From Planctomycetota bacterium (GTDB lineage Bacteria > Planctomycetota > Planctomycetia > Gemmatales > Gemmataceae): a stretch of 43,898 nt of DNA. Shown here one piece after another: positions 8,945-16,751 of this stretch. Positions within the stretch are counted from its first letter, which is position 1, and each line of letters begins with the position of its first letter. The translations under genes and the position numbers were made by a program. The DNA is taken from positions 1 to 43,898 of the forward strand of contig JAIOPV010000100.1 in assembly GCA_021413735.1 (NCBI GenBank), read 5' to 3'. The notes beneath the pieces were generated by a model, which saw only the letters and a program-made list of their open reading frames with translations, made no database searches and was not told the DNA's origin.

Positions 8945-10198
8945 TTAGAGTTGCGACAATCGCTTCGACAGAAATCGGCGCTCTGGCTCCTGTTGCGTCA
9001 GAGTGAGCGCCTGCTCGTATGCCGATCGTGCATCGTCACGCCGACCGAGGCGACGGAGCATATCCGCACGGGCCGCGTGAGCAAGGTGATACTGGGCGAG
9101 TTCACCACGACCGAGAATGTGGTCGATCAGATCAAGGCCAGTCGCTGGCCCGTCACGCATCGCCACAGCCACGGCGCGGTTCAACTCCACAACTGGCGAC
9201 GGATTCAGCGTGAGTAATGCGTCGTAGAGCGCCGCGATTTGTTGCCAGTCGGTTGCCGATGCCGTTGGGGCTGCCGCGTGGACGCTCGCAATCGCCGCCT
9301 GAAGTGTGTATGGCCCGAACTGCCGCGTGCCCAGCGCACTCTCGACGAGCCTTCGACCTTCCGCAATGTGTCCCGCGTCCCACGTCGAACGGTCCTGATC
9401 TTCGAGAAGCACGAGGTCGCCGCCCGGAGTTGCTCGCGCATGGCGGCGCGATTCCTGGAGGAGCATCAACGCAAGCAGACCGATTGCCTCGGGGTCGGGA
9501 AGCAGTTCGACCACCAGCCGCCCCAAACGGATCGCTTCGCCCGACAGGTCAGCTCGCGTGAGTGCCTCGCCGGAACTGGCCGAGTACCCTTCGTTGAAGA
9601 CGAGGTAAACAACTGCCAGCACCGAGCCGAGCCGTTCCGGGAGGTCGCCAGCATCGGGGACGATAAACGGGATGGCAGCATCGCGAATCTTGGCTTTGCC
9701 CCGCACGATCCGCTGGGCCATCGTCGTTGGTGCGGTCAGAAACGCGAGGGCGATTTCTTCGGTTGTTAGTCCGCACACTTCCCGCAGCGTGAGAGGGATT
9801 TGCACGGAGCGGTCGATCGCGGGGTGACAGCAGGCGAAGACGAGCCGCAGTCGGTCGTCTTCGATCGCTCGATCTTCCCGCGTGGCATTAACCTCGGCAA
9901 TCTCTGCCAATCGCCCGGCAAGTTCCGGTTGCAGCGAGTCGAATTGACCTCGGCGACGGAGCGCGTCGATCGCCTTGAATCGACCGGTCGAAACCAACCA
10001 CGCTCTTGGGTTCGCGGGAACACCGTCTCGTGGCCAACTCTCAACAGCGGATGCGAACGCCTCGTGGAGTGCTTCTTCGGCGAGATCGAAGTCTCGCAGG
10101 AGCCGAACGAGGGAAGCGAAAACGCGGCGAGATTCGGCGCGATAAGTCGCGTCGATCACAGCATGGATGTTGGTTGGAGTGAGCACCGATTGACTCAT
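8945..10198 (-). CDS. ECF42-like RNA polymerase sigma factor
   Basis: The chosen ATG gives [51 protein letters not shown], a classic sigma region 2; GAGGCGAG lies just upstream. Region 4 is present ([19 protein letters not shown], then [14 protein letters not shown]). The protein then continues for over 200 residues with [13 protein letters not shown] and TPR-like repeats ending in [17 protein letters not shown], the long C-terminal extension of ECF42 sigma factors (about 417 residues in all). This group has no anti-sigma factor; the extension is thought to be regulatory. The following YCII and VOC genes are its usual genomic partners and probably its targets. Confidence 0.92.
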   Translation of the reverse strand: MSQSVLTPTNIHAVIDATYRAESRRVFASLVRLLRDFDLAEEALHEAFASAVESWPRDGVPANPRAWLVSTGRFKAIDALRRRGQFDSLQPELAGRLAEIAEVNATREDRAIEDDRLRLVFACCHPAIDRSVQIPLTLREVCGLTTEEIALAFLTAPTTMAQRIVRGKAKIRDAAIPFIVPDAGDLPERLGSVLAVVYLVFNEGYSASSGEALTRADLSGEAIRLGRLVVELLPDPEAIGLLALMLLQESRRHARATPGGDLVLLEDQDRSTWDAGHIAEGRRLVESALGTRQFGPYTLQAAIASVHAAAPTASATDWQQIAALYDALLTLNPSPVVELNRAVAVAMRDGPATGLDLIDHILGRGELAQYHLAHAARADMLRRLGRRDDARSAYEQALTLTQQEPERRFLSKRLSQL

Positions 10199-10325
10199 CT
10201 CGCCTCGGAAGTAACGGTTTCCAGTTCTTAAGACGCGGAAGGTAATGCCAACCACTGTGGAGTGGTAGGTCAGTTGAGAGTATCGTTGATTGGTTTTTGG
10301 TGTTGAGCCCGGAAGGGGGCGGATG

Positions 10326-10375
10326 GTAGCCAGGTGTTAAGCGAAGCGCAACTCCTGGTCCATGGGCACAAGAAA
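10326..10375. repeat. Imperfect palindrome, CCAGG...CCTGG type
   Basis: A short inverted repeat has arms CCAGG-T-GTT and AAC-T-CCTGG around AAGCGAAGCG. It is preceded by GAGCCCGGAAGGGGGCGGATGG. From memory this resembles a dispersed planctomycete intergenic repeat, but only one copy lies in this window, so the family assignment is weak. Confidence 0.45.
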
Positions 10376-10420
10376 TAGTAGGCGACGAGGTCGCAACATC
10401 TGCGATGGCCATAACAGACA

Positions 10421-10443
10421 AGCCTCCTGAAAATCAGGAGGCT
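10421..10443 (-). terminator. Probable intrinsic terminator after the STN-domain gene
   Basis: A 10-bp perfect stem AGCCTCCTGA with its complement and a 3-nt loop lies about 36 nt past the stop codon of the minus-strand STN gene. On that strand it is followed by TGTCTGTTAT, a weak T-tract. Confidence 0.55.
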
Positions 10444-10478
10444 CTTTGCGTTTCACTGCAATGTTCCGTCCGCGAGGC

Positions 10479-11789
10479 TCAACGGCCGCCCATGCTCGTG
10501 CCGAGCGCCGCGTGAACTTCGGCCGACGCCCGCACAATAATCGACATGCTCGGGAAGTGGAACGTCACCGATGCCGGCCCGCCGTTCTCTTTCCAGCTCA
10601 GCGGATCAATCGACGTCTTGATCGACTTCATGATCGCTTCCACATTCGACATCGTCTGCTGGAAATCGACAAGCGGCCCCCATGTCAGGCTGCCCGCGAA
10701 CGGTCCGACACCCTGCACGACGTCGCCGAGATAATACACCCGCGTCACCAGCATGTTCTTGGCCTTCTCGACGTCCACCACCTGAATCACCTGATCCTTG
10801 ATGACGAAGGTCAGCCCGTGCGAAGCGAGCAACTGACGCAGGGCAGTCCGAGCCGCGACGCCGTTCGCCTGAAGGCTAACAGGCTTCCGCAGGTCGATGC
10901 CGAGATCGTCGATGGATTTCTTGTCGATGAACAGCTTCTGATCCAGTACGTTCGAGATGTCTTGCAGGGCTTCGTCGAGCGGTCGGTTGTTCAGGTCGAG
11001 CTTCACCGGCTTGTTCAGCGACTCGATGATCTTCTTTTCCTGCTCCGTGAGTTCCACCGTCTTCAGGCGGCGAGCGGTCTTCTCTTTCCAGTCCTTCGGG
11101 AACTCGACATCACCCAGCGCCGGCAGCGAAGAAGTCTCCACGCTCTTCATCGCGATGTTGATGCGAGACTGTTGCAACTGAGCGAAATCCACAGAATCCT
11201 GAACACGATCGCCGAATCCGTTCTGGGCCTGCAAGTTGATGACCGACGGATTGTTCGGGTATGCCTTCACAAGCGCCGCGACCTCACGGTCGGCTTCCTT
11301 GTTTTGCCCCAACTTCTTGTACTCGACGATTCGCTGAACTCCGGCCTTCACGGCATTGAGTTCGGAGATGTAATTGTCGAATGCGGTCTTCTTGTCGAAT
11401 TTCACGCCGGCAGCGATGGGGTCGTTCTTGACGCCCGGATTGGGAATCGCCCGGCCTTCGATGCCCGCGATTTTCTGGTCGAGGATCGCAAGAAGCCGCG
11501 TGCGGGCTTCCGCGCTGAGAACCGGAGAATCAACGAGTACCTGAGCCCGCTTCAATTGCTGCACGGCCTTGACCGGGTTCGTCTTCGCAGTAGAAGACGC
11601 ATCCTGAATCGCGGCGATCACGTCGGTCTCGGCCTTCTGATCGGCGATCTTCTGGCGTGCGACCGCTTCGCCAAGAGGGTCGAGTGGTGGTCGCCTGGGT
11701 GGTTGTGCGGCTGTGGTGGCAGCGGCGAATGCGCCCAACCCAAGGAGGGCCGCGGCCAGGTGCCGGATGGCGGTTCCCGAACGGTTCAT
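10479..11789 (-). CDS. Secreted STN (secretin N-terminal-like) domain protein
   Basis: The start with AAGGA eight bases upstream gives a signal peptide (MNRSGTAIRHLAAALLGLGAFAAATTAAQ); upstream open frame is ignored. The middle of the 436-residue chain is helical and charged. Around residues 265-365 it has an STN/DUF4974-type unit: KPVKLDLNNRPLDEALQDIS, then VSLQANGVAARTALRQLLASHGLTFVIKDQVIQV. This is a small alpha/beta domain found in secretins and TonB receptors. No secretin pore domain follows, so it is not a full type II/III secretin; it ends with VTFHFPSMSIIVRASAEVH. Planctomycetes have many such periplasmic proteins of unknown role. The gene is probably monocistronic. Confidence 0.8.
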   Translation of the reverse strand: MNRSGTAIRHLAAALLGLGAFAAATTAAQPPRRPPLDPLGEAVARQKIADQKAETDVIAAIQDASSTAKTNPVKAVQQLKRAQVLVDSPVLSAEARTRLLAILDQKIAGIEGRAIPNPGVKNDPIAAGVKFDKKTAFDNYISELNAVKAGVQRIVEYKKLGQNKEADREVAALVKAYPNNPSVINLQAQNGFGDRVQDSVDFAQLQQSRINIAMKSVETSSLPALGDVEFPKDWKEKTARRLKTVELTEQEKKIIESLNKPVKLDLNNRPLDEALQDISNVLDQKLFIDKKSIDDLGIDLRKPVSLQANGVAARTALRQLLASHGLTFVIKDQVIQVVDVEKAKNMLVTRVYYLGDVVQGVGPFAGSLTWGPLVDFQQTMSNVEAIMKSIKTSIDPLSWKENGGPASVTFHFPSMSIIVRASAEVHAALGTSMGGR

Positions 11790-11923
11790 GTCCAGTTCCT
11801 TCGCCGAGTGCAGACGTGGGTTCACTCTTATAACGTACCCGCCCCCCGCGCCGTTTGCCAAGTCTTCCCCCAAGTTGTGAGATCCCAACGTCGGCCGGAA
11901 CCGGCGTAATCGGTGTGACCTCC

Positions 11924-11987
11924 AATGTAGTAGGCACACTCCGTGTGCCGTTTCGGTGGCCGGCACACGGAGTGTGCCTACTACATT
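11924..11987. repeat. 27-bp perfect palindrome in a divergent promoter region
   Basis: Arms at 11924-11950 and 11961-11987 are perfect reverse complements (core GTAGTAGGCACACTCCGTGT) around a 10-nt loop. It lies between the divergent STN gene and the membrane-anchored hypothetical gene, so it follows neither gene and cannot be a terminator for them. Confidence 0.92.
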
Positions 11988-12071
11988 CCCCATGTTGTCC
12001 GATCGGCGTTGACCCACTTCTCCGCTCAGGCTATTTCCCCGGGTTAGCCCTCTGTCTTGGGAGATGTCTGA

Positions 12072-12773
12072 ATGCTGCGCCGAAGACCGATGCTCGTGGC
12101 CTGCAGCATCCTCGTTCTGATTATCTCGGGTGTGGTCGGCATAATCGGCACGATGCTCAAGTGCGAACCCGCGTTCTACACCGCCGCCGCGTGCCCGGCC
12201 GATTACGACACCCGCGAGAAAGCGTCACGCGTACTCACCCGCATTCAAGACTTGAAGACCGACATCCGGACCAAAGGCGAATGGGGCGAAACGTTCACCG
12301 CCGAGGAACTGAACTGCTTCTTCGCCGAAATGATGACCGCAAATGGAAACTTCGCATCGCTGTTGCCCGAAGGGTTCCATTCGCCGCGAGTGGCTGTCGA
12401 AGGCGACCGCCTCAAGCTCGGGCTGCGCTACGGCGAAGGGTTCTGGGGTGCCGTCGTATGGATCGAACTGCGAACCTGGTTGGTTGCTGACGAGATCAAC
12501 TTGATGGCGGTGGAAGTGTGCGATCTCCGGGCAGGTCGTCTCGCGGTCGGAACGCAAACGGTTCTCGATGCCATCGCGGAGGCCGCTCGCAGCTCGAACA
12601 TCGACGTGACGTGGTATCGACACAACGGAAACCCGGTCGGGCTGTTTCGCTTCTTCCCGGATCAACCGCAGGCCGCGTCGAACATCCTGACGTTGGAGAC
12701 TCGCGAGGGAAAGGTGGTGGTTGCGGGGCGAACTCGCACGGACCTTCCGATTCCGACGAAGCTCGCGCCGTGA
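12072..12773 (+). CDS. Membrane-anchored hypothetical protein
   Basis: I do not recognise this 233-residue family. One N-terminal membrane helix (LVACSILVLIISGVVGIIGTML) is followed by a non-cytoplasmic domain of about 200 residues containing TFTAEELNCFFAEMM, GDRLKLGLRYGEGFWGAVVWIELRTWLV and a final strand-rich segment ILTLETREGKVVVAGRT. The order suggests a lipid-binding or assembly-type beta fold, but nothing diagnostic is present. GGGAG lies eight bases before the ATG, which supports the start. Adjacent genes give no functional clue. Confidence 0.75.
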   Translation: MLRRRPMLVACSILVLIISGVVGIIGTMLKCEPAFYTAAACPADYDTREKASRVLTRIQDLKTDIRTKGEWGETFTAEELNCFFAEMMTANGNFASLLPEGFHSPRVAVEGDRLKLGLRYGEGFWGAVVWIELRTWLVADEINLMAVEVCDLRAGRLAVGTQTVLDAIAEAARSSNIDVTWYRHNGNPVGLFRFFPDQPQAASNILTLETREGKVVVAGRTRTDLPIPTKLAP

Positions 12774-12783
12774 GATGGGAAGT

Positions 12784-12853
12784 GCGAGCCACGGGGTTTA
12801 TCCCTGTGGTGCCGGGGCGATCAAAGACCACGGGGGTAAACCCCGTGGCTCGC
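12784..12853. repeat. Palindrome, CGAGCCACGGGGTTT family, copy 2
   Basis: Arms at 12784-12809 and 12828-12853 match over 24 of 26 positions (GCGAGCCACGGGGTTTAYCC). The stop codon and last codons of the minus-strand LigD-phosphoesterase-like gene lie inside it. Confidence 0.88.
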
Positions 12854-13166
12854 CAGAAGATCGTTCGATTCGCCAACGCCCGGAGAGTTTCGTTCCGTGG
12901 AGTTCGACTTCGACGCAGTCCGAACGATCCGCGAGCCAGTCGAATGTGCCAGCGTCCCAACGGGTGACGTTGCCACGATCGCCTGAGATGGGGCCTTCAT
13001 AGTCGAGGTAGAATATCCGGTGGTCGGCGTTCGGTTCGGCTGGAACGACGCAGCCCGGAGTTGGCTCCGCGAGCAGACGCCAGGCACGCAGGAGAGTGCC
13101 CGCTTCGAGAAGGAAGTCCCAGTGTCGCATTGGCCAGTCATGTTCGAGGATCACGAATCGGGGCAT
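12798..13166 (-). CDS. LigD 3'-phosphoesterase-like domain protein
   Basis: The 122-residue protein reads like the stand-alone phosphoesterase domain of bacterial LigD (DNA polymerase-ligase, PE superfamily). It has RFVILEHDWPMRHWDFLLEAG with the HxxxxxHWD pattern, then DHRIFYLDYEGPISGDRG and VTRWDAGTFDW, then VEVELHGTKLSGRWRIER. In LigD this domain trims 3' ends during end joining; small planctomycete versions have no ligase or polymerase attached and their role is unproven. The last 18 residues or so are encoded by a palindromic repeat, so the natural C-terminus has probably been replaced. No other end-joining gene (Ku, ligase) is in the window. Confidence 0.78.
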   Translation of the reverse strand: MPRFVILEHDWPMRHWDFLLEAGTLLRAWRLLAEPTPGCVVPAEPNADHRIFYLDYEGPISGDRGNVTRWDAGTFDWLADRSDCVEVELHGTKLSGRWRIERSSGEPRGLPPWSLIAPAPQG

Positions 13167-13239
13167 GGGAATGGCCTACGATTAGAATGGCGACGCTGGT
13201 AAGATACGCGAGTTCGGTCGGCGCACCCTGGATGGCATC

Positions 13240-13728
13240 ATGGCGAAGAAAGAAAAGAAAGTTGTCGGCGACGGCACGGTAAACATTTGCCGGAACCGTC
13301 GGGCAACGCACGACTACGAGATTCTCGATCAGCTTGAATGCGGGTTGGTTCTGGTCGGCACCGAAGTGAAAAGCCTGCGAGCCGGGCACGCGAACCTTGA
13401 GGATTCCTACGCCCGCATCGACGGTGGCGAAGCCTGGTTGGTCGGAGCCGAGATACCCGAGTATGCGTTCGGCAATCGCTTGAATCACAAGCCGAAACGC
13501 GAACGCAAGCTCCTGATGCATCGCAAGGAGATCGAGCGATTCGCGGGCAAGGCATCGGAGAAAGGGCTGACGCTCGTTCCGCTTCGCATGTACTTCCGCG
13601 AAGGGAAAGCCAAGATCGAACTCGCGATCGGTAAGGGCAAGCAAGTGCACGACAAACGCGAGACGCTGAAGACGGCAGACGCCAAGCGCCAGATCGACCG
13701 GGCGCTGGCAACTCGACGGAAGCGGTAG
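13240..13728 (+). CDS. smpB: SsrA-binding protein SmpB
   Basis: The 162-residue product is full-length SmpB, the partner that carries tmRNA into stalled ribosomes for trans-translation. Landmarks are NRRATHDYEILDQLECGLVLVGTEVKSLR near the start, then ANLEDSYARI, NHKPKRERKLLMHRKEI, and the GKGKQVHDKRETLK segment followed by the basic tail RQIDRALATRRKR that enters the mRNA channel. No tmRNA gene was recognised nearby. The start lacks a strong ribosome-binding site. It is divergent from the LigD-PE gene, with only about 70 bp between them for both promoters. Confidence 0.97.
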   Translation: MAKKEKKVVGDGTVNICRNRRATHDYEILDQLECGLVLVGTEVKSLRAGHANLEDSYARIDGGEAWLVGAEIPEYAFGNRLNHKPKRERKLLMHRKEIERFAGKASEKGLTLVPLRMYFREGKAKIELAIGKGKQVHDKRETLKTADAKRQIDRALATRRKR

Positions 13729-13762
13729 ATTGCCTCGTGGCCGCGACCCAAAAGGGATGCGT

Positions 13763-13852
13763 GCCCATTGGATGAGAACGCGACCTGTCGAGTTCTCATC
13801 CACGCCCATTGGATGAGAACGCGACCTGTCGAGTTCTCATCCACGCCAATTG
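13763..13852. repeat. Tandem 41-bp repeat, each unit with a 10-bp palindrome
   Basis: Two identical 41-bp units (13763-13803 and 13804-13844) are followed by the first bases of a third. Each unit contains GGATGAGAAC and its exact reverse complement 12 nt apart. The array lies directly upstream of the AAGGAGG ribosome-binding site of the glycosyltransferase gene, in the position of a leader or operator. Confidence 0.9.
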
Positions 13853-13872
13853 AAAGCCAAGGAGGGCTTGCG

Positions 13873-14886
13873 GTGCGGGTTGTTGCCCTGGTTGAATCTG
13901 TTGACCATGTCTGCTGCCGCTATCGGGTGGCAGCGTTCCGGGCTGCGCTCGCCGCACACGGCCACTCTCTCGATATTCGCCCACTCCCACGCACGACTTT
14001 CGGCAGACTCGGCATCGGGTTGAATCTCAATGCCGATGCCGTCCTCGTTCAGCGGAAGTTGCTCCCACCGTGGGCGATCGCGCTGCTTCGCCGCCGCGTT
14101 CCCCGACTGATCTTCGATTTCGACGACGCCGTCTGGCTGCGGGATTCCTACTCGCCGCACGGATTCGAGGATCCGAAACGGACACATCGATTCAAGGCGA
14201 CGATCGCCGCGTGCGACCTCGTCGTGGCTGGCAACGAGTACCTCGCTGCCGAGGCACGCTGTTACACGCACGCGGATCGCGTCATTGTCATCCCGACGTG
14301 CGTTGACACCGAGAAATACCCCGTCACGGTTCAGGAGCAACGGGATCACCTTCGGCTCGTCTGGGTTGGTTCGCGAAGCACGTTACGCGGGCTGGAACAA
14401 TTCACGCCGGTACTCTCCACGATTGGGCGGCTGATTCCGGGTGTGCGTTTGAAGCTCGTGTGCGACCGGTTCCTGCGTATCCCGGATTTACCGATCGAGG
14501 AATGCCCCTGGGAGCAAGCCTCGGAAGCGACCGAGATCGCGGCAGCGGATGTCGGCATCGGCTGGGTGCCAGACGATCCGTGGAGCGCCGGGAAGTGCGG
14601 CCTGAAGATCATTCAGTATCAGGCTGCGGGGTTGCCGGTGATCGCGAATCCGGTTGGCGTGCAGAGCGAGATGGTTCGCGATTGGGAAACGGGCTTTCTC
14701 GCGTCGACGACCGAGGAATGGGTATCGGCCGTGTCGCGCTTGGCGGGCGATGTGGAACTCCGTCAACGGCTCGGCGCTGCTGGTCGGCGACAGGTTCAAG
14801 ACCGCTACAGCGTTGCTGCGGGCGGTCGGGCGTGGTTCGCGGCGCTTCACCGATTGCGAATTGAACCGGTCCGAAAATCGGGGTGA
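13873..14886 (+). CDS. Glycosyltransferase, family 4-like (GT-B)
   Basis: A GTG start is chosen because a perfect AAGGAGG lies eight bases upstream; starting further upstream would translate the 41-bp tandem repeat. The 337-residue protein begins VRVVALVESVDHVCCRYR, a GT-B donor-independent N-domain. The C-domain has RLVWVGSRSTLRGLEQF, a conserved DVGIGWVPDDPWSAGKCGLKIIQYQAAGLPVIANPVG nucleotide-sugar site (E/K-rich in family 4, here with GKCGLK), and a C-terminal LRQRLGAAGRRQVQDRYS helix. It should add a sugar in the cytoplasm to a lipid-linked glycan. The Kdo-kinase-like gene follows after 7 nt, which points to lipopolysaccharide assembly. Confidence 0.87.
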   Translation: MRVVALVESVDHVCCRYRVAAFRAALAAHGHSLDIRPLPRTTFGRLGIGLNLNADAVLVQRKLLPPWAIALLRRRVPRLIFDFDDAVWLRDSYSPHGFEDPKRTHRFKATIAACDLVVAGNEYLAAEARCYTHADRVIVIPTCVDTEKYPVTVQEQRDHLRLVWVGSRSTLRGLEQFTPVLSTIGRLIPGVRLKLVCDRFLRIPDLPIEECPWEQASEATEIAAADVGIGWVPDDPWSAGKCGLKIIQYQAAGLPVIANPVGVQSEMVRDWETGFLASTTEEWVSAVSRLAGDVELRQRLGAAGRRQVQDRYSVAAGGRAWFAALHRLRIEPVRKSG

Positions 14887-14893
14887 GTGGCAC

Positions 14894-16576
14894 ATGCTGG
14901 CGGACCTGCTGCACAAACTCGCGACTCTCACTCAGGCGACCGGCTTGCCGGTCGTGCGCAGTGATCGCCACGTTTGGCATGTCACGCCAACGGGAATGAC
15001 ACTGTTCGGTTCTGACGGCCCGCAACTGAATCGGTGGATCGCGGACGGCTCCGCCGTGATCGTGAAAGCGAACCCCGCTCGCACTGTGTACCGTGTCGAA
15101 CTCGCAACAGGAACGGTCTTCGTCAAGCATTGCCGGATCACCGGACCGCGTGCGTGGGGTCGCGAGTTGATTCGCCCGCCCAAGGCGCGACTGGAGTTCG
15201 ATAACGCCGTCTCGTTGCGAATGCGTGGCGTGCCTGCGGTCGAACCGCTCGCGTGGGGATCAAGTGGTTCGCGCTGGCCCGGCGAAAGTTTCCTCATCAC
15301 ACGCGGCCTCGATGCCGTTCCGTTTCTGCAATACCTGGAACAAGAATACCCAGCCCTTTCGCCAGACGAACAACTCGCGACAGGCCGACAACTCACGTTC
15401 GCGCTGGCCGAGTTCTTCGCCCGCTTGCACGATGCTGGTGTCGCCCACCCCGACCCGCACCCCGGCAATCTGCTGCTCGAAATGCCGTCGTGCCGCGTCC
15501 CTCGTTTCTCGCTGATCGACGTTCACGATGTGCGGGTCGGTTCGCCACTGACGTGGACCACGAGCCGCGATAACCTTGCCCTGTTCAATCGCTTCTTTCA
15601 GATGCGAGTCACTCGCCCCGAACGTGCGAGATTCTGGCACCACTACCGGCGTTCTCGCACAACACTTCCGATTCCAAACTCGATCGAGATTCGGAGTCAG
15701 GCGACGGAGTTGGAACGCGAGACGCACGCTTCGAACTTGCATCTCTGGGCGAAACGGGAACGTCGCTGGCTCGGCTCGAATCGCACGATTCGCAAGGTGA
15801 AGCGTGGAAGCGTGCGAGGTCTTGCGGTTCGCGACATCCCCGAGCATGTCATTCGAGCGATTCTCGAAGACCCGGATGGGGTATTCACTCTCGCCGACGC
15901 CCTCATCCTGAAGGACAGCCGAACTTCGACCGTCGCCACGTTCTCGATTCCGATGCTCACCGGTTCCGTGCCGGTTGTGCTGAAACGGGTGAATGTGCGG
16001 TCGTGGTCTGACCCGCTGAAGAATCTGTTCCGTCGGTCGCCAGTGCTGCGGTCGTGGTCGAACGGTCACACGCTGCGTGATCGCGGACTGCCGACGCCTC
16101 GCCCGCTCGCCGCGTTCCACCGTTATCGCCATGGCCTTCCCGCGGAAGGTTATTTGCTTACCGAAATGGTGCCGTCTGCCGTTCAGTTGGACGCTGTGAC
16201 CGAGCCAAGCCGCGACACAATCGTCCGTCTCGCTCGAATTCTTCGCATGATGCATGATCGTGGCGTCTCACATCGCGACCTGAAAGCCCCGAACATTCTG
16301 CTCTCGCAGTGCGATCCCATCCTGATCGACCTCGTCGGCGTGCGGACGCGGGTTCGTCTCACGGTGGCACGTCGTGCGAAGGAAGTGATGCGGTTGGGAG
16401 CCAGCTTCTTGAGCAACCCAGCTATCACGCGAACGGATCGCTTGCGATTTCTAACGGCGTACCTGGGTGCCGGCCCTGCACTTCAGGTGGGCTGGAAAAG
16501 CTGGTGGAAGTTGGTATCTCGGGCGACCGCCGAGAAGGTGGCCCGGAATCGCCGCGTCGGAAGAATGCTCGGATGA
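14894..16576 (+). CDS. Double lipopolysaccharide kinase (Kdo/WaaP-like) protein
   Basis: From the ATG just after the glycosyltransferase stop the product is 560 residues, about twice the usual WaaP/KdkA length. It contains two kinase-like units. The first has VFVKHCRITG (candidate lysine) and the catalytic loop GVAHPDPHPGNLLLE followed by FSLIDVHDV. The second has VPVVLKRVNVRSW and GVSHRDLKAPNILLS followed by PILIDLVGV. Both loops keep the D...N pair, so both may be active. Members phosphorylate Kdo or heptose of the LPS core. Its tight linkage to a glycosyltransferase supports an envelope role. The substrate, and whether one half is regulatory, cannot be seen. Confidence 0.82.
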   Translation: MLADLLHKLATLTQATGLPVVRSDRHVWHVTPTGMTLFGSDGPQLNRWIADGSAVIVKANPARTVYRVELATGTVFVKHCRITGPRAWGRELIRPPKARLEFDNAVSLRMRGVPAVEPLAWGSSGSRWPGESFLITRGLDAVPFLQYLEQEYPALSPDEQLATGRQLTFALAEFFARLHDAGVAHPDPHPGNLLLEMPSCRVPRFSLIDVHDVRVGSPLTWTTSRDNLALFNRFFQMRVTRPERARFWHHYRRSRTTLPIPNSIEIRSQATELERETHASNLHLWAKRERRWLGSNRTIRKVKRGSVRGLAVRDIPEHVIRAILEDPDGVFTLADALILKDSRTSTVATFSIPMLTGSVPVVLKRVNVRSWSDPLKNLFRRSPVLRSWSNGHTLRDRGLPTPRPLAAFHRYRHGLPAEGYLLTEMVPSAVQLDAVTEPSRDTIVRLARILRMMHDRGVSHRDLKAPNILLSQCDPILIDLVGVRTRVRLTVARRAKEVMRLGASFLSNPAITRTDRLRFLTAYLGAGPALQVGWKSWWKLVSRATAEKVARNRRVGRMLG

Positions 16577-16582
16577 GCCAAA

Positions 16583-16657
16583 GGCGGAGGGCGGAAGGCA
16601 GAAGGCGGATGAAGAAATCTCGCTGTTTTTTCTGCCTTCTGCCTTCCGCCCTCCGCC
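16583..16657. repeat. 24-bp perfect palindrome between kinase and peptidase genes
   Basis: Arms GGCGGAGGGCGGAAGGCAGA(AGGC) at 16583-16606 and their exact reverse complement at 16634-16657 flank a 27-nt loop containing a run of six T. It begins seven bases after the kinase stop. The T-run lies in the loop rather than after the stem, so it is not a canonical terminator. Confidence 0.9.
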
Positions 16658-16751
16658 CTATCCAAACAATTGTGAAGTGCCGCGCATCCGGCAGCCGAAG
16701 TAAATTGGCACGCCTGGCGTCAGGCGAATTCCCGGCCCCGGGGCACACCGC

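Noticed and set aside
13763..13852. CRISPR array
   Set aside because: The units are direct tandem copies with no spacers between them, and no cas gene is present.
13768..13872. Extension of the glycosyltransferase to an upstream ATG
   Set aside because: It would translate the 41-bp tandem repeat and ignore a perfect AAGGAGG placed eight bases before the GTG.
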